This document shows, piece after piece, positions 54,701-61,846 of a stretch of DNA of 64,000 nt. Each line of letters opens with the position of its first letter. Within the stretch, counting starts at the first letter, position 1. A model generated the notes under the pieces. It was given only the letters and a program-made list of their open reading frames with translations. It made no database searches and was not told the origin of the DNA. Origin of the DNA: Manduca sexta (taxonomy: Eukaryota; Arthropoda; Insecta; Lepidoptera; Sphingidae); NCBI RefSeq assembly GCF_014839805.1, contig NC_051119.1, positions 7,247,245 through 7,311,244 on the forward strand, read 5' to 3'. Made by a program: the position numbers and the translations under genes.

Positions 54701-56912
54701 GATGAAGAAAAGAAAGAAATAAACCTCCCAGCTAACGATCAATCGAACCTGGAAGAGATTTTCGACGAAACTAAAAAACTTTTGGCTGATAACGAAGATG
54801 ATTTTGATCTTCCTAAAACTACGTCTGAAAAACCAAAAGAGGATAATTCTCCTAAAGAAGAAATTGCTAGCGAGGAGGATACTGTTGCCAAAGTAAAGGA
54901 AGATCTAGATGAAGATCTGAGACAGTTATACGACACATTGCAAAAACTTAGCAAGGATGATTCAAAGGAACCGCAAGACACAGAAGAAGTTAACGGAAGC
55001 TCTGTCTTGGACTATGAAGAGAAATACGGAAAACCGTATCATGAAGGCTTGTTGCTATCGCAAAGAGATGATGACAACGACTATGAAGAAATGGATAGCA
55101 ATCTCTCCGAACTATTCGCAAAACATAGAGAAACATCTGAAGTAATCGACAGTGGGGACGCAGAAAAAGAAGAATACAATTTCGATGACGACGTCAAGGA
55201 AAGCGCAGAGAACAAAACTAATGCTTCTAATCCGACTACACCAATCATGTACAAAAACGATGCCCTTGTGGACGAAAGTCAGAAAGCGAGCAGTGACGAA
55301 GTCGAGCAGTTTGAGGGAGAACCAAAATTAGCAACCAAATCAGAAGAGAAGGTAGTAAAAGATGAGAAGTCGAAATTGGAATCCACAACAGAGAGTCAAA
55401 GGAGAACCAAAATGGTCGATGAATTGTCAAGCGCAGAGCTTGATGACCTAATGCAACAGTTCGCGATGGTTCACAGCGAGGACCTGGATGTTCGAGCCCC
55501 TGAATTCTCCAAAAACGTGGCCCCGATTCACATAACCCTGAGTGCAGATAAACCAACCGTGGTGACGTCACCGAACTATCCTAACAATTACCCCACCAAC
55601 AATATTATTGATTGGATCATAGAAGGTCGTGGTATGGGAATCGAAATGAATGTTACTAGCTTTGCTGTGAACGGAGCTATTGGTGACTACGTTTTGGTTA
55701 AACCAGGTAAGATTTTTGTACACTACTTAACAATTTTTTCTATTAAAGGTTTTTAACGGAACATAAAGTATTTCTATAACATAGATCACCTAAATGTTAA
55801 TAAAAATAACTGAAAATAAATAAGAAAGTTTGTAGGATATTGTGGCTACTTCGGTGGCGTAGTTGCATTGCATGCGCGGAACGGCAGTGCTCGGGGATCC
55901 TGGGTTCAAATCCCGGGTCGGGCAAAGTGATATTTGGGTTTTTCTGTTCAATATCAGCCCGAGGTTTGGAATTTGTGCCCGATAGCGCGATAGCCTTGCC
56001 ATCTATAACATCATGAGACGGAACACACTTGGCGAAAAGTGGGTGCCCTGGTTGCGCTCTCTGCATATCCCTTCGGGGATAAATACTTGATTTATGTTTA
56101 TTTGTTTTGTTTTGTTTATTTTGTGGAATATTGTAACCAGTGAAACAGTGTAAATATCGGTGGAGCTACCTCAGTTTAGTATGTTAGGTCTCTTATAAAA
56201 GAGGGCAAGATTACTACCGTTACCTCCTGCATCATTTAGTAAAACCTCGGTCTTTGCAGGAGGTATCGACGACTCTGGACATGAGGGTATAATCTTCACT
56301 TACCATCTGAACTCCGAGAGGCGGTTCCGCTTCAGCGACGTGGACCGGCTGTTCTTGAGGTTCGAGTCGAAGATCGGAATGAGCTTCACCAGAGGATTCA
56401 GCATAAGCTTCAAAATGATGAGTAAGTGTTTTATTATTCTGTTTATTATAGTACCATTTGAATTATATAAGATTAAAATAGTTTATATAAATTAGAATAC
56501 TATAATGGCATATAATGTGAGTTTGAGTACAAAGCTTTTGCTAAACTTATAAGTTTAGTGGTTACCACAATTCCACTAAGATCTTCATAGTTGCATTATT
56601 ACTAATAAACAAATAAACAATAATTCATTTTTTACTTCCACTAAAAATAACCATTCATGAATTTAGTATCAAATAAATTCATAATTCCATATTCAAAATC
56701 ATATTTCTCCCAGCTCCACCAGAAATCAACCCTGAAGATATGCCCGAACCAGAAGCAGTTCTGACTCCACCGCAAGCAACCATGACTGTGAACCTCGCCA
56801 GGGTCGATGCTATATACTTCAAGAAGATCCGCGAAGATTTTAGAGAGCTAATAGCTGATATGGCCACAGAATACATTAGTGACAACAAAATTGATCGTGG
56901 AAAGAATGCTAC
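39661..56912 (+). CDS. Secreted acidic protein with CUB domain, four recognised exons, 3' end not found
   Basis: Exons 39661-39709, 54303-55706, 56260-56421 and 56714-56912 join in phase to at least 604 residues. A signal peptide (MKLILLCLFVVCGCIA) leads into a Tyr/Asp-rich start, then about 400 residues dominated by Glu, Asp and Lys. Within it, IFDETQELL and IFDETKKLL form an imperfect internal repeat. Next is a CUB domain (about 455-540) beginning PTVVTSPNYPNNYPTNN. A Pro-rich hinge and a helical segment VDAIYFKKIREDFRELIADM follow. CUB domains mediate extracellular protein binding and often calcium binding. The protein should be secreted or a membrane ectodomain. I do not recognise the gene; later exons must follow. 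Confidence 0.82.
40291..40466 (+). mobile_element. MITE with CCTTATTCT ends
   Basis: GGGCCTTATTCTCTAT at the left end is roughly inverted at the right (..CATACAGAATAAGGGT). CTTG flanks both sides (40287-40290 and 40467-40470). Same family as 51081 in opposite orientation. Confidence 0.8.
40862..41373. mobile_element. MITE with CGGCTAAGTTCGGA inverted ends
   Basis: CGGCTAAGTTCGGA (40876-40889) is inverted as TCCGAACTTAGCCG at 41349-41362, with ATAAG/CTTAT further out. Inside, a 44-bp-spaced direct repeat 'ttttgtg.tatacgatctta' occurs before the right end. No ORF. Confidence 0.75.
42840..43000. repeat. Dispersed-tail repeat remnant
   Basis: Reads 'agtttgtttgtttctttgaacgtgctaat' broken by mutations, then 'tactactgaaccgatt', a common lepidopteran repeat phrase. 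Confidence 0.5.
43040..43390 (+). repeat. Dispersed repeat D
   Basis: Matches 52080-52405 in reverse orientation over about 330 bp ('gaacgtccat', 'aaatggc.accaaaacgtca', 'gagcgctactccgtacac', 'gatcacaatgaatgttcg'). Confidence 0.75.
43974..44286 (+). mobile_element. tRNA-derived SINE, full-length copy
   Basis: GCGGCGATAGCCTAGTTGGG and GGTTCAAATCC at the head; the 3' end is 'agcagtgggacagtatatac', 'agagctgatattatt'. Confidence 0.92.
44893..44904 (+). promoter_or_regulatory. CRE fused to E-box
   Basis: TGACGTCACGTG is a perfect cAMP-response element overlapping a CACGTG E-box, in a locally GC-rich patch of the intron. Function is inferred from the motif only. Confidence 0.3.
45162..45408 (+). 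repeat. Dispersed repeat A
   Basis: Near-complete copy beginning 'ggtgcgcggcaaagcgacct' and ending 'tatatcctaccactagcaa'. Confidence 0.85.
45553..45769. mobile_element. Tc1/mariner-like MITE
   Basis: Ends CAGTCGGCCACAAAAGT and ACTTTTGTTGCTGACGG are inverted and flanked by TA on both sides. 217 bp, no ORF. Related to 46474-46878; a partial relative occurs near 21750. Confidence 0.8.
46474..46878. mobile_element. Tc1/mariner-like MITE interrupted by another MITE
   Basis: Ends CAGTCAGACACAAAAGTAG and TTTCTTGCTGACTG with TA flanks. The 405-bp length is explained by a 184-bp insertion at 46637-46820. Confidence 0.8.
46637..46820. mobile_element. MITE nested inside a MITE
   Basis: CCCCTTATTCATAGACGTT at the left is inverted at the right as AACGTCTATGAATACAAGGG. 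AAAG lies on both sides (46633-46636 and 46821-46824). Interior has no ORF. Confidence 0.85.
47067..47365 (+). repeat. LINE-like 3' tail (RTE type)
   Basis: Longest of the set: 'tggtggtaggtctctcatat', 'tgggtaggtaccactgc', 'caggatggcgagcgcagtg', 'cgcttaccatcaggcgaatg' and an A-rich end. Confidence 0.75.
47625..47990. repeat. SINE fragment and dispersed-tail remnant
   Basis: 47625-47725 is a reversed fragment of the second tRNA-headed SINE ('ccccgaaggggtatgcagag'). 47750-47990 carries 'tgtccctatgtccctctgta' and 'cccgtgcgaa.cc.gagcggg', a common repeat end. Confidence 0.6.
48051..48136. repeat. Inverted repeat with about 38-bp arms
   Basis: TTTAAATTAAACTATTTT followed by ACGGATTTTATC on the left is inverted on the right with few mismatches, around a 6-7-nt centre. 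Pieces of the same sequence occur at 57700 and 62255. Confidence 0.75.
48137..48923. other. Intronic, no repeat assigned
   Basis: AT-rich. Includes 'aaatcggtccagccgtttta', a phrase typical of dispersed-tail repeats. Confidence 0.4.
48926..49958. mobile_element. 1.03-kb non-autonomous DNA transposon, TA-flanked
   Basis: CAGAGTGGTGACGACATAAC, then GACATTAAATGAAA, at the left is inverted at 49925-49958 with few mismatches. TA lies on both sides, as in Tc1/mariner-type insertions. The interior includes a GC-rich patch (49300-49335) and 'gccgaca..tgtcggc', but no transposase ORF. Confidence 0.85.
50393..50605 (+). repeat. Dispersed repeat A
   Basis: 'cacctgatggtaagtgaagt' through 'ggttttaacacctcgtgtac'; the last 30 bp have decayed. 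Confidence 0.8.
50948..51365 (-). repeat. Dispersed repeat A, reversed and split by a MITE
   Basis: Starts 'ttgctggtggtaggaaattt' and resumes after 51273 with 'ccggcataattgtgtcgatt'. The two halves join as in uninterrupted copies. Confidence 0.85.
51081..51269 (-). mobile_element. CCTTATTC-ended MITE inserted in repeat A
   Basis: The 189-bp element begins GCCCTTATTCTGGGC and ends GAGAATAAGGCCC, with CAGG on both sides (51077-51080 and 51270-51273). It is the reverse of the copy at 40291. Confidence 0.88.
52080..52405 (-). repeat. Dispersed repeat D, reversed
   Basis: Reverse copy of 43040-43390. The pair lies 9 kb apart in the same intron in opposite orientation. Confidence 0.75.
52445..52777 (+). 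mobile_element. tRNA-derived SINE, diverged copy
   Basis: 'gacgaatgtccgcaggttca', 'gcccagcagtgggacagtat' and 'acagggctgatattatt' are intact; box A is mutated ('catcccggctatacagttgg'). Confidence 0.85.
53105..53630. repeat. Two dispersed-tail repeats
   Basis: 53105-53425 ('cgcgtctgtctgtctgaacg', 'gcgggcgcagccacgagcaa') and 53440-53630 ('agcggtttttatgatttttt', 'cgtccgaagcggggtcatct'). Non-coding remnants. Confidence 0.55.
54303..55706 (+). CDS. CUB-protein exon 2: acidic region and start of CUB domain
   Basis: A single 1404-bp exon, unusually long for this gene. It opens AQDKVKEKDDLQDYYDDYYD and stays rich in Glu/Asp/Lys/Ser. It ends in the first half of the CUB domain (HITLSADKPTVVTSPNYPNN, WIIEGRGMGIEMNVTSFAVN). 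TTTTACAG acceptor, GTAAGA donor. The frame is also open upstream of 54303, but no start is needed there because exon 1 joins in phase. Confidence 0.88.
55848..56090 (+). mobile_element. tRNA-headed SINE (second family)
   Basis: TCGGTGGCGTAG (box A-like) and GGTTCAAATCC (box B) form a tRNA-like head. The body carries 'gatagccttgccatctataa' and 'gtgggtgccctggttgcgct', ending 'cccttcggggataaa'. Lies in intron 2. Confidence 0.85.
56260..56421 (+). CDS. CUB-protein exon 3: second half of CUB domain
   Basis: Encodes GGIDDSGHEGIIFTYHLNSE, then RLFLRFESKIGMSFTRGFSI. The alternating hydrophobic pattern and terminal F-x-I-x-F fit the last CUB strands. TTTGCAG acceptor, GTAAGT donor. Confidence 0.87.
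56714..56912 (+). CDS. CUB-protein exon 4: hinge and helical segment
   Basis: Encodes TPPEINPEDMPEPEAVLTPP, then VDAIYFKKIREDFRELIADM and YISDNKIDRGKNAT. CCCAG acceptor and GTAAGT donor in phase 2. The next exon was not recognised before 60 kb. Confidence 0.83.
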
Positions 56913-58513
56913 GTAAGTATTGAATGTACGACTTTATTTAACCTGAATTCTATCTTCTTTTGCTTCAATAGGGCTTTATTTTGTAAATCAAATTTTAAGT
57001 AAAAATTAATTATCTTCGTTTAAAAATACTGACCACATAACCAAACCTTTATACTGTAGTAGAATAGGTAACAGAAATGAGGTACAATACCAGTACCGTG
57101 ACGTCACTGCCTATTCAGTGCAAGAGTGCAAAAGAGATAGCAGTATAGAAAATCTGCTCATAATTTAATATTCAATAGGAACTGGTTTATAGCAGAGATT
57201 CGTGTCCGTGCTATTTGTTCTTAGACATAATTAGAATAAAATACAAAATACTTTACATACTAAATTTATCATAAGCAGTCTATTTCTTTACAACAAAGAA
57301 GTAATAAAATAGTCATGATAATTATATACAAAAGAAATCAAGAGCTCAAGTTATTTAGTTACATTATTTACTAAGTATTCTTATCAGACGGTCTCTACAC
57401 CGACCAATAATCCACTGATAAGGTGTATTGATAATAATAATTGTTTAAACACGTACACTTATAACAGCGGAAGCGAAAATTAGGTAATTTCGCAAAAATC
57501 TAGCGAGAATTAATTTAATATTTTTTTTACATATCAGTAATTAAAACTATAACTAAGTAGATATAGCTGATCAGCTATAGCTGATATAATGATTTCTTAC
57601 GTTTACGCGAATGTCATTTAATTTAATGGTCCCCCCCGTGACCATGAAGACTGCAAAGTCTTCGAAACGTCGGGAGAAAAGTAAAATATTACTTAAAACC
57701 GTGATAAAATTCGTAAAATAGTCTAATTTAAATATAGCTGATATCTTAAGCAAAAACAAAGATAGTTGTAGAAGCGCGGAACCATCTACGCTCAATTATT
57801 CGTATGGGTTTTATAACCTCTACATGTTTATTTAACTAATTCCTTTTGTGTAACTAATTGCTTTTAGACTTTCAAATAATATTTTAATTGTACGGCGTAC
57901 AATACATATTTGCAAAACATTGAGTCATTTTCTGACAAAATCGTTAATACTTAGAACGTGTTGAAAACAAACATGTTGAGGAAGGAAATGTTACAAATAT
58001 TTGTCTTAATAGTTCAACAATAGGGAAAAATGTATGTACAGCATTAGGATGCTGCACGAAAATACGAAATATTAACCGCCATTTTAACCGAATTAAAAAC
58101 AATAGGAGGTTCTCAATTCGACGTGATTTTTTAAAAGTCGATTGCCTCAAAACTCGGTCATTTATTAACTAACAGATTTGGATTTTTTATTTGAATATAT
58201 TTTCTGATTGATCCAGATTTTTTCAAAATCGGTTCAGTTACACATTTTCCTTTTCTGTACCAATTTTTTTTAAATTTAGATCATATTATTTAATGGCGGT
58301 CACATCCGGAATTCTTTATAAGATATGACGGCACTTCTACAGTGATAAATAATTGAGTGCACTTGTAAAGATTTTATCAGTAAGATAAAATTCAATTGTA
58401 ATTAAACACCACTCAAACATGTTTCATAAAACTTAAAAATATTTTTTTACAATAGGTTCGTAATTTATAAAAAAATATATTAAAAGAGTGAATGAATGTA
58501 ATATGTATTACTC
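56913..58513. other. Intron of the CUB gene or intergenic
   Basis: AT-rich. 57630-57735 is a dispersed repeat fragment ('gaccatgaagactgcaaagt', 'cttcgaaacgtcggg'). A CRE-like GTGACGTCAC lies near 57100. No exon found. Confidence 0.45.
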
Positions 58514-58853
58514 CTAGCCGAATTTCGGCCACGGCGGCCAATTTTAACGGTCACCAACCAAGTACGCTGGACATATTATAGTGCACAAGTGTGTGCGCAA
58601 TACACAAGTGCATTGTTCTTTCACTCTTATAGTCTAGTGATAGGGCAATCAGACATGACCGGACAGAGGACCAGCGCGGGATTAACGGCCTTACGTGTTT
58701 TCTGAGCAGTCAATTTCCTGACTCCGAGGTGGGAATCATTCATTTTTAAGATGTGAAAACTAAGTCAAAATTATTTTTGGACCAACCCAGGATTCGAACT
58801 TATCAACTCGGTAGTCGTACCGCGTACGCATTACAACTACGCCACCGAAGCAG
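58514..58853 (-). mobile_element. tRNA-headed SINE (third family), reverse
   Basis: Copy of 31013-31375: 'gccgaatttcggccacggcg' at one end and 'caggattcgaactt', 'acaactacgccaccgaagca' at the other. Confidence 0.8.
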
Positions 58854-59086
58854 TCAAGAGAAATGTAATGTAACGTAATATCAAAACAGTGAACGTATAC
58901 GGGCTGGAATACACGCCGAAATATATTTGGCTTCTTTATAGTCCATTGCCATTAACAAGACTGTCATAAAAAATATTACGCCTTCCGAGTTACTTTTGGC
59001 TTATGTGTTGACCTATATTTACTTATCGTATTGCGTAAGATAAATAAATACAAAAATACTAAAGCTTCTTATAAATTAATCTAATT

Positions 59087-59276
59087 GTAGCCAGGGTAAC
59101 TACTGGACATAATAAGACTTAACATCTCATGTCTCAGGATGGCGAGAGTAATAACAATCAATACTTTGATATTCAAGGTGTTGGATGGTGTTTCTATGGT
59201 TTTTGGGGCGGTCATATCGCTTACCATCAGGCGAACGGGAAAATCGTCTCGTCATTCAAAGCTATAAAAAAAAAAA
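59087..59276 (+). repeat. LINE-like 3' tail (RTE type)
   Basis: 'tgtagccagggtaactactg' to 'cgcttaccatcaggcgaacg' followed by an A-run. 5'-truncated relative of 47067. Confidence 0.7.
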
Positions 59277-59920
59277 CAAATTCTTTTTACTTCTAAACTG
59301 ACCTATATTTGTTTACCGGAATTGAATCAGCCATCCGCCATATTAACTACCTGTCTTGGCACACGTAGCTGGTGTATTGCGTCATTTTCCAGGAATAGGG
59401 ATATCCTACTTTCAAGTTGCCGTTATTTAACGATAGATGTCGGTAGAAAACAGATGAAAAATATACAAACTTTTTGTAATCATTTAGGGATATCACAAAA
59501 ACATATCGTTTTAAATTAAACTAATTAAATTTGCTGAAACTGATAAACACGATAAACGGAAAAAAACGTGTATAATTAAAGCATAATATTGAAATAACTT
59601 CGGAGCAAAATAAGAGGTAATCGAACGCGTAACAATTCCGCCAATCTTCACGAATGTAAACTTCATCTTGTAATTATAAACATTAGATTTAACGAATCAA
59701 AACATCCATTCTAAAACACAAGTGCTGTTGACACGCTAGCCAAATCTGACTACAACTATAAATAAAACCACGCCAGTTGAGTGCTTGCAAACAAGATTCT
59801 TGACACAAACTCCGAGAGGCACTATTCTCCATATTGTTCCCGCGACCCATTTCCTAACATTCTAAACCTAATTAAATGTACTTAAATTATGATTACGAAA
59901 CAGCTTGATAAAATGGAATC

Positions 59921-59955
59921 CGCGCATGCGTGCTCCCTGCCACGAGGCATGCGCA
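59921..59955. promoter_or_regulatory. Two NRF-1-like palindromes upstream of the DUF1295 gene
   Basis: CGCGCATGCGTG (59921-59932) and GGCATGCGCA (59946-59955) resemble the NRF-1 / Erect wing consensus YGCGCAYGCGCR. They lie about 145-180 bp before the start codon, in the only GC-rich patch of this stretch, consistent with a TATA-less housekeeping promoter. Confidence 0.55.
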
Positions 59956-60023
59956 GTAGGATATTTTAGTAACCGAACACAGCTCGCACGGCAAATACTC
60001 CGCTTTAACGCAACTAGAACACA

Positions 60024-60072
60024 ATGATACGTGAATGTGATTAAATAGTGAATTATGAACGTGAATCGGTAA
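60024..60072 (+). promoter_or_regulatory. Two minimal uORFs
   Basis: ATG at 60024 opens six codons ending TAA at 60042-60044. ATG at 60055 opens five codons ending TAA at 60070-60072. Both lie within 80 bp of the main ATG and could dampen its translation. Confidence 0.45.
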
Positions 60073-60098
60073 CAGAAGACGATACTGTTTCTAGCAAA

Positions 60099-61055
60099 AT
60101 GGAGCCGTTGATCGATAGAAATAACTTCGCGATAAGCGCTATGGTCACAGTGGCCATGCAAATACTGTTCTTCACTATAGCATCCCTGTTCCAATGCGAC
60201 AAAGTGACAGACTTCACGGGTGGCGCCAACTTCGTCATAATCGCACTGTTGACATTCTTCCTCGGCCAAGGTGGGAGCCATTTAAAAAGCTATGACAGCA
60301 GGCAGCTAATGGTAACAGCGTTTGTCTGTGTTTGGGGCGTGAGATTATCAGGATATCTCATATATAGGATCTATCACATAGGCAGAGACAAACAGTTCGA
60401 GGATAGAAAAAGTAATACGCTGAGATTCGCCGTTTTCTACACATTTCAAGCTGTATGGGTGTATATAGTTAGTTTACCAGTAATAATAATCAACTCGCCT
60501 CACCACTCATTTCCTAAGTCGCCGAAAACCATGACCACGTTGGACTCAGCAGGGGCTGGAGTCTTTGTCATAGGTCTGTTGATAGAAACGTATGCAGATC
60601 TGCAGAAATTCGCCTTTAGACAAGAACCGACGAATCAGGGAAAGTGGTGCAACGACGGTCTCTGGGGCTTATCTAGACATCCGAACTACTTTGGCGAAGT
60701 GGTGCTCTGGTGGGGCATTTTTATTATATCTTTAAATGTGATTGAAGGAGTCGAATGGATTGCGATCATGTCACCACTCTTTACGAGCGCTATAATTCTG
60801 TTCTTGTCAGGGATACCGCTATTAGAACGCACTGCAGACGAGAAATACAGAGACAACCCTGACTACTTATACTACAAAGCTTCCACTTCTCCTCTTATAC
60901 CTATACCACCTGCAATTTACGTAGAAGTCCCAAAATTCTTAAAATGCATACTCTGCTGCGAGTTCCCGATGTATGACTCGACAAATGAGGAGTTCCCTGC
61001 ACCCACCATCGTCACAGAGACTACAAGCATCTCCATGGTGCAATCACAAACATAG
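60099..61055 (+). CDS. DUF1295 / steroid 5-alpha-reductase-like membrane protein
   Basis: An intronless 318-residue multi-pass membrane protein. The start [15 protein letters not shown] was chosen because it is the first in-frame ATG and has A at -3 and G at +4; the open frame back to 60048 has no ATG. At least six hydrophobic segments are visible. The signature [18 protein letters not shown] (about residues 206-223) is the conserved NADPH-binding-type motif of the DUF1295 and steroid 5-alpha-reductase/ICMT-like fold, and [16 protein letters not shown] precedes it as in relatives. Family members are presumed reductases in intracellular membranes, but the substrate is unknown. The Ser/Thr-rich C-terminus is not conserved in any way I recognise. 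Confidence 0.88.
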   Translation: MEPLIDRNNFAISAMVTVAMQILFFTIASLFQCDKVTDFTGGANFVIIALLTFFLGQGGSHLKSYDSRQLMVTAFVCVWGVRLSGYLIYRIYHIGRDKQFEDRKSNTLRFAVFYTFQAVWVYIVSLPVIIINSPHHSFPKSPKTMTTLDSAGAGVFVIGLLIETYADLQKFAFRQEPTNQGKWCNDGLWGLSRHPNYFGEVVLWWGIFIISLNVIEGVEWIAIMSPLFTSAIILFLSGIPLLERTADEKYRDNPDYLYYKASTSPLIPIPPAIYVEVPKFLKCILCCEFPMYDSTNEEFPAPTIVTETTSISMVQSQT

Positions 61056-61199
61056 CTAAAGAAAGCCGCGCGCACCGACGCGGCGGCAAAGATGGAATCC
61101 AACACCCAACCTACTGTACACAAGCAATTGTGATACAAGGAGAACGTACCAAAAAAACTACCGAATTCCTTGCCGCTAAAACAAAACAACACTATAGAC

Positions 61200-61598
61200 A
61201 TGAACCGATATAACGCATACATGGAAAACATTAGGAGAAGCAAGAGACTAGCTCTTGGACTCGTAGAGGATGCTAGGGATTATGACGAAAGTCCTGATAG
61301 ATATGATGATATCGACGCCGTTCCTAGTACGAGCGTTGATAAGCCCAAACGTCCTACAGAGTTTGTAAAATACGGTAAAATTACTTTTAATACAACCGCT
61401 ATGTTGCACCACTACCCTCAGATGTCTCATAATAAAGTCACTAAGAAATCCGATCTGAACCTAATTGAGGAGCAGGTTGACAACAATAACATATCTTCTG
61501 ATGAATCGAAAACGGACAGCGTAAACAACAACGAGACAGATAGAACAGGAGTGGATATTTTGAATAAAATAAAGTTCGCTGAAGAGAAGTTGGTATGA
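61200..61598 (+). CDS. Second ORF, 133 codons, directly downstream of the DUF1295 gene
   Basis: ATG at 61200 opens MNRYNAYMENIRRSKRLALG and continues to KIKFAEEKLV before TGA. The product is hydrophilic, with a basic start (IRRSKRLALG), an Asp/Tyr-rich stretch and an Asn/Ser/Asp-rich C-terminal half; no domain recognised and no membrane segment. It begins 144 bp after the preceding stop. No AATAAA separates the two, while one overlaps its own end (61563) and another follows at 61841. It could be the second cistron of one mRNA, an independent gene, or 3' UTR open by chance. Confidence 0.5.
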   Translation: MNRYNAYMENIRRSKRLALGLVEDARDYDESPDRYDDIDAVPSTSVDKPKRPTEFVKYGKITFNTTAMLHHYPQMSHNKVTKKSDLNLIEEQVDNNNISSDESKTDSVNNNETDRTGVDILNKIKFAEEKLV

Positions 61599-61840
61599 GG
61601 GTTGGTGTCAGCGTTATTTACGCTGCACTTTCGTACATCTAGAATGTGGTATACGTTCAGAAGTTCGCGAGTGAAATGTGACATATCTGATTGTTGATAC
61701 AGACCATAGTAGATGTATATATAGTGTCGTATAGTGAAAAAATCCGTCTCATGTTAAATTAGATGTATATATAGATAAAGGGATGTAGCTGTCTCCATTC
61801 TGGTGAGTGTTTTTAACTATTTGTTGGTTATCTAGTGTTT

Positions 61841-61846
61841 AATAAA
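61841..61846 (+). terminator. Candidate polyadenylation signal
   Basis: AATAAA followed directly by an A-run, about 240 bp after the end of the 61200 ORF; first good signal beyond it. Confidence 0.45.

Noticed and set aside
55245..55571. Antisense ORF of 108 codons in the CUB-gene exon
   Set aside because: Opposite the well-supported acidic/CUB frame; its content mirrors Glu/Lys codons.
60048..60098. Upstream extension of the DUF1295 protein
   Set aside because: The frame is open, but the first codon is GTG and there is no ATG before 60099, which has a strong start context.
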